A stretch of 46,216 bases of DNA from Candidatus Gastranaerophilales bacterium (GTDB taxonomy: Bacteria; Bacillota; Clostridia; Lachnospirales; Lachnospiraceae), in assembly GCA_023663225.1 (NCBI GenBank), contig JAMPHU010000022.1, positions 1 to 46,216 on the forward strand, in the 5' to 3' direction. Positions within the stretch are counted from its first letter, which is position 1. Each line of letters opens with the position of its first letter. Below the pieces are notes generated by a model. That model searched no databases. It saw nothing but the letters and a program-made list of their open reading frames with translations, and was not told the origin of the DNA. Shown piece after piece: positions 17,179 through 26,100 of this stretch. A program made the translations under genes and the position numbers.

Positions 17179-18600
17179 TTACAGAATCTTGTTCAGTTCC
17201 TCATATTGAGCGATCGTCTTATCATAATTCTCTTTTTGGATTGCCATCTTCAATCGCAAGATCATGCGGCTCACTTCCTGGGGCGCTCCCACCGTCAACT
17301 GACGGATGATCTCCATGAACATCTCCGCCTTCTCCCAGTTCTCCATCTCCACGCAAAGAACCATCTTGGACAATGTCTTTTTCAGATTGTCCTGATTCTC
17401 CTGGGTGCCGTAGATTCTGACGTTCTCTGAGTCGTCCTCACTCTCCTCCTGCTCGGGCACAGCCGTGTAGAGCGCTGCCTTCACTTCCTCACGAGGCGCG
17501 GCTGCGCCGTCCTCCCCGCAAACGCCGAGCCATATCGAGAAAGAAAAAGTACTTCCCTTGTTCTTCTCGCTCTCCAGCTCGATCCGGCCGCCCATCAGTT
17601 CCACCAACTGCTTACTGATATACAGTCCCAGTCCCGTGCCGCCATACTTTCTGGAGATAGAGGCATCCACCTGCGTAAAGCTCTGAAACAATTTATCCTT
17701 CTCGGCCTTGTCGATGCCGATGCCGGTGTCCTTGACAATGAAAAACAGTTCCACCCTGTCGTTCACCTGTGCGGTCTTGACTACCTCCACCGTAATCTTG
17801 CCCACGGAAGTAAATTTCTGCGCGTTGGACAGGAGATTATTGAGAATCTGCACGATGCGCAGCTCATCCCCCTCCACCACTTCCGGTATCTGCGGGGAGA
17901 CCGTCATAAAAAACCCCAGTCCCTTCTCCGTGATCTTGCCGATATGCTGACTTCTCACATAATCCAACATGCCCCGAAAGTTGAACTTGCGGGGCTCTAA
18001 AGTGAATTTTCCCGCATCCAGCTTAGAGAAATCCAAAATATTATTGATGATCTTATTCATGTCACCGCAGCAGCGCTCCACCAGCCGCAGCGACTTTTCT
18101 ACCTTTTCATCCAACTCCTCGGCCAACAGGCTTTGGACATTGCCCAACACCCCGTTCACCGGCGTCCGAAGCTCATGCGTCACATTCGCCACAAACTCCG
18201 ATTTCACCTTCATGGCCTCGCGCGCTTCTTGCCGCACCTGCTCGATCTCTCTGCTCAAAAATTCCTTTTCCAGCACATCGTTCGCCATACATATGTATTT
18301 GCCGGCATCGCCGTTCTCTATGATCTTGGCTTCCACCGGAAAGCAGGTCAGATTCTTGCGGTAGGCCACAAGACTCTGATGATCCCCACCAAAGGGATAG
18401 TCTGTCTGAAAACCTTCCTCTGTAGCTTTGAAGGTGTTAGGAAAGACGTCGCTTATGTGCCTGCCGCACAGATCGCCCTCATATCCCAACTTCTTCCTCG
18501 CGGCTGCATTGACATAAGTAATCTCCCCATTCGCTCCAAAGACAAGAATCATCTCCAAAGCTTCTTCCATCGGAAATATGCAACCCTCATTCGGCTCCAT
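17179..18600 (-). CDS. PAS-domain histidine kinase, cytoplasmic
   Basis: The 473-residue kinase has no membrane segment. A PAS sensor domain (about residues 8-110) is followed by HisKA with H142 in ANVTHELRTPVNG, then HATPase_c with ILNNLLSNAQKFT (N box), KDTGIGI (G1) and YGGTGLGL (G2). A C-terminal helical extension (about 370-473) follows an acidic linker and is not a receiver. Its shape suggests a docking or HPt-like bundle without a clear phosphoryl histidine. Neighbours on both sides are REC-HD-GYP genes, so these receivers and the free HPt protein are its likely partners. Confidence 0.9.
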   Translation of the reverse strand: MEPNEGCIFPMEEALEMILVFGANGEITYVNAAARKKLGYEGDLCGRHISDVFPNTFKATEEGFQTDYPFGGDHQSLVAYRKNLTCFPVEAKIIENGDAGKYICMANDVLEKEFLSREIEQVRQEAREAMKVKSEFVANVTHELRTPVNGVLGNVQSLLAEELDEKVEKSLRLVERCCGDMNKIINNILDFSKLDAGKFTLEPRKFNFRGMLDYVRSQHIGKITEKGLGFFMTVSPQIPEVVEGDELRIVQILNNLLSNAQKFTSVGKITVEVVKTAQVNDRVELFFIVKDTGIGIDKAEKDKLFQSFTQVDASISRKYGGTGLGLYISKQLVELMGGRIELESEKNKGSTFSFSIWLGVCGEDGAAAPREEVKAALYTAVPEQEESEDDSENVRIYGTQENQDNLKKTLSKMVLCVEMENWEKAEMFMEIIRQLTVGAPQEVSRMILRLKMAIQKENYDKTIAQYEELNKIL

Positions 18601-18627
18601 TGTCTTCCCTCCAAAGTATCGTACTTT

Positions 18628-19716
18628 TTAAAAATGGAACATCTTAATCACTTCCACAATATTGAAGAAATCTTCCTTCGCCAACTGGAAGCACTCTAAA
18701 ACATCGGGAGAGAACTGACCGCACTCCCCGTTCATAATCATATCGTAAGCGGTATTGTTGGCATATGCGCTCTTGTACACCCTGGGGCTCACCAGCGCGT
18801 CGTACACATCCGCAATCGCCACGACCTGCGCGCTCAAGGGGATCTCATCCCCCGCCAGGTGATCGGGATAACCGTTGCCGTCCCATCTCTCGTGGTGATG
18901 TCTACAGATATCATAACTGTAGCGATAAAACTCGCTGTCTTTGTTCCGGTAAGACTTTTCCAATATCTCACAACCTATGGTCGTATGCGTCTTGATGACC
19001 TCAAACTCCTCCGGCGTCAGACGTCCCGGCTTCAAAAGAATCGCGTCCGGTATACCGATCTTGCCGATATCATGCAGCGCCGCCGCCCTGGAGATCTGAT
19101 CGACCTGCGCCTGTGTCAACCCATACTTGGGGAAATATTTCATCATGTACTTCAACATGATCCTGGTAAAATACTTGATCCGCCTGGTGTGCTCGCCTGT
19201 CTCGGCGCTCCTCGCCTCCACCACGGAGCTGAGCGTCTCAATCATAAACTCGTTGTTCTCACGAATCTCACGCTGCTGCTCTATGATAGCCTCTTCCTGC
19301 TCTTTGAGGCGCTTCTCCATATTGCGCTTATTCTGGTACAGCTCAATGATATTGCGGCTTCTTCTCTTTACCACATAAGGGTAAAAGGGCTTATGTATCA
19401 CATCCGCCACTCCGTAGGAATAAGCCTTGTACTCACTGTCCTCCACCGTCTCGCTGGTGATCAGTATGACAGGAACCTCGTCGGTCATCTGCTTTTCGCG
19501 CATAAACTCCAAGACCTTAAAGCCGTCCATAATAGGCATGACAATATCCAGCAAGATCAGCACAATACCGGGATTCTCTTCAATCTTGCGGATCGCTTCC
19601 TGGCCGTCTGACGCCTCGATCAACTCATACCCTTCCGGCGAGTCCTGGAACATCTCCATGAGTACGGCTCTGTTTACTTCTTCATCATCAACCACTAAAA
19701 TTTGCTGTTTCTCCAT
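18628..19716 (-). CDS. Receiver plus HD-GYP domain protein, predicted c-di-GMP phosphodiesterase
   Basis: The 362-residue protein has a receiver (D57 in LLDIVMPIMDG), a long coiled linker (about 125-160) and a complete HD-GYP domain. The domain has H176 (GEHTRRI), H215-D216 with K219 (LHDIGKIGIPD), H244 (HTTIG), H273-H275, GYP (282-284) and D303 (IADVYDAL). All metal ligands and the signature of active enzymes are present, so it should break down c-di-GMP. It is the first gene of the signalling operon, under the promoter at 19769-19797. Confidence 0.92.
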   Translation of the reverse strand: MEKQQILVVDDEEVNRAVLMEMFQDSPEGYELIEASDGQEAIRKIEENPGIVLILLDIVMPIMDGFKVLEFMREKQMTDEVPVILITSETVEDSEYKAYSYGVADVIHKPFYPYVVKRRSRNIIELYQNKRNMEKRLKEQEEAIIEQQREIRENNEFMIETLSSVVEARSAETGEHTRRIKYFTRIMLKYMMKYFPKYGLTQAQVDQISRAAALHDIGKIGIPDAILLKPGRLTPEEFEVIKTHTTIGCEILEKSYRNKDSEFYRYSYDICRHHHERWDGNGYPDHLAGDEIPLSAQVVAIADVYDALVSPRVYKSAYANNTAYDMIMNGECGQFSPDVLECFQLAKEDFFNIVEVIKMFHF

Positions 19717-19768
19717 AACGGCTCCTCACAACTTCTCCTAATATACGACTTTTTATTCAGTCCTAATA

Positions 19769-19797
19769 AAGATACCACGTTTTTCAGGAATTGTCAA
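19769..19797 (-). promoter_or_regulatory. Promoter of the ten-gene signalling operon
   Basis: On the minus strand: TTGACA (19792-19797), 17-bp spacer, TATCTT (19769-19774). It looks like a housekeeping sigma-A promoter. No sigma-D (flagellar) type -35/-10 pair was seen here. A second TTGACA lies inside the short palindrome TTGTC/GACAA about 35 bases upstream, where it may also help end the protease transcript. Confidence 0.7.
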
Positions 19798-19843
19798 CTG
19801 TAGTTTGTGAACTCTTTTTTTTAAAAGTTGTCAATTCGACAAT

Positions 19844-20752
19844 TCACTCCAACAGCCTTCTCGCGTTGACCATTCCCCATCCCTGCTTATTCCACTCCTC
19901 CCCCAGGTCTGTGGCCGTAAGCGTGAGCTTCTGCCTGAAATCCACGCTGCTCATAGAGGGATATTTCTGAAAATAGAGAGCCGCCACTCCGGAGATGATG
20001 GGAGTGGACATGGAGGTGCCGCTCTTTTGCACATAGGCGTTGCGAAGCCGCTTCCCCATCCGCTGGCAGAATGCGTTGCAGGAGATGATTCCCGTGCCGG
20101 GAGCCACGATATCCGGTTTGCGTAAGGGCGCTAAAGCCTTGCCCCTGGCGGAGTAAGTCTCACATCGCTTGGGATTATCCCTGCAAAATATACCGTCGTG
20201 ACACCCCACGGCTATGATATGCCTGCTCTCCCCCCAAAAAGCAATCGAATTATCCTTCGGCCCACTGTTGCCGGCGGCACAGATCACTGTGATACCCCTT
20301 TGACTGATCAACTCCAACTGCCGCAGCAGGGCTTGCTCCTTATTTCGGTCGCTTAAATCGCCGAGACCTATGGAGAGATTCAAGATCCGGATGTGATATC
20401 GCTCGCTCTCCTCCAGCACCCAGGCAAGTCCCTCCAACATACGCAGCGCGTCGCCGCCCCCGTTTTGATCCAACACTTTCCCTACGATCAGTTGTCCGCC
20501 CGGAGCGATCCCCCGATATCTGCCCTCCGCCGCCGCACCGCTGCCACAAAGAATCCCGCACACATGCGTGCCGTGTCCGTTATCGTCATAACTGTCGTTC
20601 CTTCTATTCACAAAATCACGAAACGCAAGCAGTCTGCCTTCCAAATCCGGATGCCAGCCGATGCCGGTATCTAAGACCGCAATGTTGATCCCTCTTCCCG
20701 CCCAAAATTCCAACTCATCAGGAATTTCGATCTGTCTCCTCACCCTCTGCAT
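19844..20752 (-). CDS. Subtilisin-like serine protease (S8), cytoplasmic
   Basis: The S8 triad, in the numbering of the longest frame (start at 20812), is D48 (AVLDTGIGWHP), H80 (DNGHGTHVCG) and S267 (SGTSMSTP). The oxyanion asparagine is N182 (AAGNSG). There is no signal peptide or propeptide, so it resembles the intracellular subtilisins. The frame is open to a GTG at 20812, but that segment contains a complete terminator hairpin (20755-20800) and has no ribosome site. ATG at 20752 gives MQRVRRQIEIPDELEFWAGRG, the usual N-terminus of short S8 proteins, and 302 residues. It is the last gene of the surface-protein block. The start is the main doubt, not the family. Confidence 0.82.
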   Translation of the reverse strand: MQRVRRQIEIPDELEFWAGRGINIAVLDTGIGWHPDLEGRLLAFRDFVNRRNDSYDDNGHGTHVCGILCGSGAAAEGRYRGIAPGGQLIVGKVLDQNGGGDALRMLEGLAWVLEESERYHIRILNLSIGLGDLSDRNKEQALLRQLELISQRGITVICAAGNSGPKDNSIAFWGESRHIIAVGCHDGIFCRDNPKRCETYSARGKALAPLRKPDIVAPGTGIISCNAFCQRMGKRLRNAYVQKSGTSMSTPIISGVAALYFQKYPSMSSVDFRQKLTLTATDLGEEWNKQGWGMVNARRLLE

Positions 20753-20754
20753 AA

Positions 20755-20800
20755 AAATTGCCCCGACATCCTCTTTCTTTATCCTATGCCGGGGCAATTT
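20755..20800 (-). terminator. Terminator or attenuator before the subtilase
   Basis: AAATTGCCCCG-CAT (right arm, 20786-20800 read on the minus strand) pairs with ATG-CGGGGCAATTT and is followed by TTTTT directly before ATG at 20752. It lies 28 bases after the stop codon of the LRR gene. Read-through would be needed to express the protease from the upstream promoter. Confidence 0.75.
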
Positions 20801-20827
20801 GTCATGGTACACAATATGAAATTATAT

Positions 20828-23014
20828 TTATCGCCTCTTTAAGGGACTTGCAATCAAAAGCGCCGCGCCTGTCAAAAGCATCAGTCCGCCCAGAATCCAT
20901 TTAAACAGATGCGGCGCGGTCACACTCTCCACCTCCGCAGGAGGCGCCGCCATATCGTTTAAAGTGGTCGTCACCTCAATCAATCCCTCTTTATCCAAAG
21001 CGTCACCGCTTCCAAACATACCATAGACAGACAGATAGTTGGTGGCAAAACGCACACAATCCACTCCGTCCACGAGCAAACGCTCCGCCTGGATATACTC
21101 TAACTGACCGTTGCGATCCATGACCACCATCTGCACTTCCATATCGGCAAAACGCTCCGGCACAGGCAGCGTCACCGTCAACATCTGTTTTCCCGTCTTC
21201 GAGATCGGAATACCGCTGTTGTCGGTCATGGACATCTCATACAGTTGGATATCCTCCGGCATCTCCTGTTGCAGATTCCGCAAAAACGCGTGGGCGACCT
21301 CCTCTCGGACAGCGTCCGTCACCTCCCATATAGACAAGGTGTAGTGTCTGACTGCCCCGTCCAACTGTGCGTCAGCGCCGTCCATGCCTTCCATAGTGAC
21401 GCCCGCCTGTTCGGTTTCTTCCTCTAAAAGACGATACACCTCATTGGAAAGCCGCTCCGCAGTCAGCTCATGGGTCGTCTCCGGCTGCTCTCCGCCATAA
21501 GTCACATTCGCAGCGTCAGGAAAAGCCTGCAGACCGATCCGCTCTAAAGAAGCCGGCAGATTCGCCTGCTCTATGACCGTCCCCGCAAAGGCGCGATCCT
21601 TGATATCCGTGATCTGGCCTCCAAAGGCCACCATTCTGAGGCCTCCGCAATTCTCGAAAGCGCCTTCGCCGATAACCCGCAGGCTCTCCGGAAACGTTAC
21701 ACCCGTTATCTCATCATGTCCCTGGAAGACCTCCGCGGCGATCAACGTCACGCCTTCCGGAATCACCACATATCCGCCGGTTCCTCTATATGCGATCAGC
21801 GTGCCACCGCTTACTAAAAAATCATCCGTGCCGCCCTCTCCCGCTAAGAATCGCTCCACCCACGGACTGTAGGTGAACGCCTTGGGTTCCACGCAAGTCA
21901 AAGTGGAAGGCAGACTGACCTCCTCCAAGTTGTCACAATGATAGAACGCGCCATAGCCGATCACTTCCACACCCTCGGGAAGATAGACCTGACTGATCGA
22001 ACTTCTGGCAAAAGCAAACTGCCCGACCTGTCTCACACCCTCACTCAGAGCCACCGCCTGCAGGCCTTCATTTCGATAATAGGCCTGATCCGCCACGATC
22101 TGTCCGTCCACTATGGTAAATTTGGGTATCATACTTCCGTCCGCAGACAACAAATCAGCGCCAATCTTAGGCAGTCCGCTCCCTCCATCTGTGACAAGCG
22201 GTCCACCGCTCAACACCTGGGGAAGTGTATTGTCCAAGAACACTACCGCCTGATTGCCCACCACATGCGTAGTTCCCAGCTCCGTGCCGGGCGTCTCCGG
22301 TATCTGAGGCGTCACAGGTATCGTGATCTCATTCTGTCCCTCGTTTCCATTGTCCGTGTTTCCATTGTTCGTGTTTTCATTGTCCGTCTCAGTGCTTCCC
22401 GTATCTGGCTCTTCCGGCTGATATTTCACCACATCCTGATACTCCGGCATCTCCTGTTGTTTCCTATAGAAAACTTTCGCGTACTCCTCCGCGAAACTGC
22501 CGCTCTCATAATGAATTGTCAGCTTATAGCAGCCGTCAAAAGCGGTCTCATGGATATCGGACACCTGGAACGGGATCGTGATATCCATCAGATTGACGCA
22601 GTTCTCAAAGGCGCTGTTCCCGATACGAGTGACCGTACCCGGTATGGACATCTGGGTAAGGCCCTGACAGTTGGCAAAGGTGTAATCGCCGATCTCTGTC
22701 AGTCCCTTGCCAAGCGTCACCGTATCCAGATTGTCACAACCCCAAAAGGCGTATCTGCCGATCTCCTCTATCGAGTCCGGCACTACCACAAGCTCAATCC
22801 GGTCATTGTTCTCGAACGCGCTCTCTCCGATCGCCTCTACCGTGGCAGGGATCATCACCTTACTGTCCATGCCGCGGTATCTCACTAATGTAGTTCCTTC
22901 CATTTGAAAATCGGAAGCAGATGATGCTGCATCTGCCTCCGATACAGGAAGCTGCATAACCACCAATGCTGCGATGATCATCAGGACACCGCAAAGCCGT
23001 CTCCTCTTTCTCAT
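20828..23014 (-). CDS. Leucine-rich repeat (BspA-like LRR_5) membrane-anchored surface protein
   Basis: The 728-residue protein has a signal peptide (basic start, hydrophobic core about 9-24, cut near ADA-AS). An LRR_5 block follows (about 40-175, repeats of the form IGxxAFxxCxxLxxVxxP). Next come a Thr/Asn/Gly-rich linker (about 205-235), a second LRR_5 block (about 305-510) and an alpha/beta region. It ends in a membrane helix (about 700-722) with basic KRR, so it is anchored by a transmembrane segment and has no sortase motif. It follows the giant surface protein gene by 109 bases and has its own ribosome site GAAGGAAGG. Adhesion or interaction with host or neighbour surfaces is the usual role for BspA-like repeats. 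Confidence 0.85.
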   Translation of the reverse strand: MRKRRRLCGVLMIIAALVVMQLPVSEADAASSASDFQMEGTTLVRYRGMDSKVMIPATVEAIGESAFENNDRIELVVVPDSIEEIGRYAFWGCDNLDTVTLGKGLTEIGDYTFANCQGLTQMSIPGTVTRIGNSAFENCVNLMDITIPFQVSDIHETAFDGCYKLTIHYESGSFAEEYAKVFYRKQQEMPEYQDVVKYQPEEPDTGSTETDNENTNNGNTDNGNEGQNEITIPVTPQIPETPGTELGTTHVVGNQAVVFLDNTLPQVLSGGPLVTDGGSGLPKIGADLLSADGSMIPKFTIVDGQIVADQAYYRNEGLQAVALSEGVRQVGQFAFARSSISQVYLPEGVEVIGYGAFYHCDNLEEVSLPSTLTCVEPKAFTYSPWVERFLAGEGGTDDFLVSGGTLIAYRGTGGYVVIPEGVTLIAAEVFQGHDEITGVTFPESLRVIGEGAFENCGGLRMVAFGGQITDIKDRAFAGTVIEQANLPASLERIGLQAFPDAANVTYGGEQPETTHELTAERLSNEVYRLLEEETEQAGVTMEGMDGADAQLDGAVRHYTLSIWEVTDAVREEVAHAFLRNLQQEMPEDIQLYEMSMTDNSGIPISKTGKQMLTVTLPVPERFADMEVQMVVMDRNGQLEYIQAERLLVDGVDCVRFATNYLSVYGMFGSGDALDKEGLIEVTTTLNDMAAPPAEVESVTAPHLFKWILGGLMLLTGAALLIASPLKRR

Positions 23015-23123
23015 ATGCCTTCCTTCTGTCTTACAAACTATTGGTAAAACTAATATATTACACCTATTTTTATTACATCTGTTATGTTTGCTGTATTGCG
23101 CCCATTCAATTACGCGCGTTACA

Positions 23124-26100
23124 TTACGCTAACTGACGCCGCTTTCTGGGTTTCCTGTCCTTCTTCATAAAGAACACCATAGACACACAAGCCAAGCCTA
23201 CGGACAAAAACCACTTGGGATGTATACCGTCACCCGTCTTGGGCGTGCTATCCGCGGTTCCCTGCGACAGATGCGCCGTATCCACATAGATCACATAAGG
23301 TGAAAAATGCTCGGCCGTAAAGGTAATGCAGGACACACCGGAAATAGTGGTAAATCTCGGTGTCAGCTTATCCAGCCGATCGTTCACCACACCAGCGATC
23401 TGATTGTTGCCCGCGTAAGTAATTAACGAATCCGGCAGGGGCAAGGTGATGGTAACCGACAATCCGGTGGTATCCGTGATCTTATTGTTGCCGGTGGAAT
23501 CATACAGACTGATATCCATCGGGAAATACTTGATATTGGTCAAATCTCCGTACTCGGTCATAAGTGCTCTCACGGCAGCCTCAGAAGCCGCGCTGCTCTC
23601 CGTGATCTTGATGACGAAATTGTCCGAAGAACCATTTACCGTGGCCGCCACCACACCTGTGTTGGAAAGCCCATTTTTGTCAATGATGACAGTGGTGCCT
23701 CCCCTGATCACTGTGCCAGTATTCACGCTAGCGCTGGAATTACGGCTTCCCGTCGTCCCTGTGCCAGTGGAGACGCTACTTCCGCTCTTGGCCTTATAGT
23801 TGGCCGTCACCGTCACATTGCCGGCCGGCATGGTAATCACGGTCGCCGACACGCCGGTACTCGCGATCGGCGTTCCGGACGGCTCTACGGTCCAGTTACT
23901 AAACTCCATGCCCGCTGCAGGATCATTTGCCACGACGATCGCCTGCGCGCCCTGCACATAGCTACCCGAACCGCTTCCGTTGCGCACGGTCAACGTATAA
24001 TATGCAGTGTTGCTGCTGCCTGTGCCATTGTTACTGCCTGTGCCATTGCCACCGGTTCCACTACCATTTCCACCGGTTCCGTTTCCGCCAGTTCCAGTTC
24101 CGTTGCCACCGGTTCCACTACCATTTCCGCCAGTTCCATCACCGCCATTGTTGCCACTGCCTGTACCGTCGCCGCCATTGTTGCCGCTTCCGGTCCCTGT
24201 ACCGCTTATAGTATACACAGCACGGAAAATCAGATCCTCTGCAACCGTATCAATGTCCTGGATGCTGTAAGTGCCAGGAATCCCGGGGCTTACGCTCTCC
24301 CAGTTGGTGAAGGTCATCCCTGCCACAGCGGGCGGCGACGGAATATACAAATTACCGCCCACCAGGATATCGTTGGACCAAATGACATTATTGTCCTTAT
24401 CTAAGAATGTAATGTTATGGGAGTCAGCGCTGCCGTAAACCGCACGGACATCCAATGTCAGATTGTTTCCTGTGATATTGGTGTAATTGTCCACGGGAAG
24501 CCACCTCTGCTTGAACACCTGGCCGCCTATCTCCTTAGGCAGTTCATCGAACGCTCCCGCCGCATAAAGCGCGTTCACATCTATGGTGCTGCCCTCCGCC
24601 TTGTTTTCCTCCGTATGGACATACTGTTTATTGCCATCCTCGTCCTCATAATAGAAATTGATGGTATAATACCTCATGGCGTCCTCATGCTGCCACTTCA
24701 ACTTTGGATGATCCGGATTATTGTTGGAAAAGCGCTCTGCCAAAGTGCCCTCCGCACTCCAAAAGGTACAGTAATTCCGTGTCGAAAGATCATCAAACGC
24801 AGAACTCTCTATCCCCACCAGATAAGATGCGCCCCTCAGATTCCGGATCGCACTTTTCTGAAACGCATAACCATCAATATACTTCGCCGTGTTGGGAAGC
24901 GTCACAGTAACCAATTCCGGCGTATTTGCAAAGGCATATTGAGGGATCGTTTCCACGGTAGACTTGCTGAAATCAGCTTCCTCTACATCTGTTCCCTCAA
25001 AAGCATGCGCGCCGATCTCTGTCGTCCGTTCCAGTACCGTGTCGGGAATGACATGATAGTCCGCACCAGCCAGATACTCGATCAGCTTGGTGACGGCGCC
25101 ATCGCTGTTGACTCCAGCTCTGCCATACAAAACTCCTTGATCGCAGACAAAATTCTGATTGGATCCCATATAGTTAAAGTTGATATTTTCCAATCTCTTA
25201 CATCCGAAGAACGGCACCTCCCCCATCTTTTCCAGATTGGGAGCGATATTCACCGTCTCCAGATACACACAGCCCTCAAAGGCATTGTCGCCCATGGTCT
25301 TAGAACCGTTTTGGATATTGACAGTCTCCAACATCTTGCAGTCCGCAAAGCTCCTCGCGGCAATATCCTCAAAATTAATGAAGAAAGTCTTGCCTACGGG
25401 TACGGACACAATCCCATGATCAGGGTCCGACTTGGAAACCAGACGCTCGGCATCTTCATTCAAGATACCTCTCTCTATCAGATACGCGTAGTCGCCATCC
25501 CTCTCCTTCTCCGCAAACAGACCCGGCTTAATCGCCACGACACCTTCCGGCACGTTCACAGTTAAGGTATTCGAAACAATCAAATTCTCAGCTTCGACTC
25601 TACTCGCCTGTGTGAGATAATCCTCGTATGGGCCTGAATAATTCTGCACATAATCATCATCGATCACACCAAAGTATTTCCAGAAGGCGAAATAGGCCGC
25701 CGCCTCCTGTTCTTCAGTCATGTAGGGATAATGATCCGTGGTAAACTCCGCTGTACCGCCCTGAGTAGGATCAAGGGCATTACTCTTTCGCATCAACTGC
25801 TGAATGGTCGGGTAATTGGTCAGCGTAGCTTTTCCATCTATACATTCCACCGTCAGATTTTGAGGCCACCCGCTGTAATAGACAATCGTAGTGTCCGGCT
25901 GACTTGAGTTATTAATCACATTCACCGGCTTATTCTCTGCATCAGCAGCCATCGCATAGTTAAACTGACTCACCTCGGGACCGATCTCTCCCGTAAAGTA
26001 AAGTTCCGGCTTTTGCGCCAACGTCTCTCCACCATGTTTCGTACTATCGACAAACACCTGTGTGCGGAACGCGTCCGTGCCGATCGCCGGATTGGCTCCT

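Noticed and set aside
23927-24270. Pro/Cys/His-rich frames and a CRISPR-like look of the repeats
   Set aside because: The repeats code for the Gly-rich linker of the surface protein, have no regular spacers and are not a CRISPR array.
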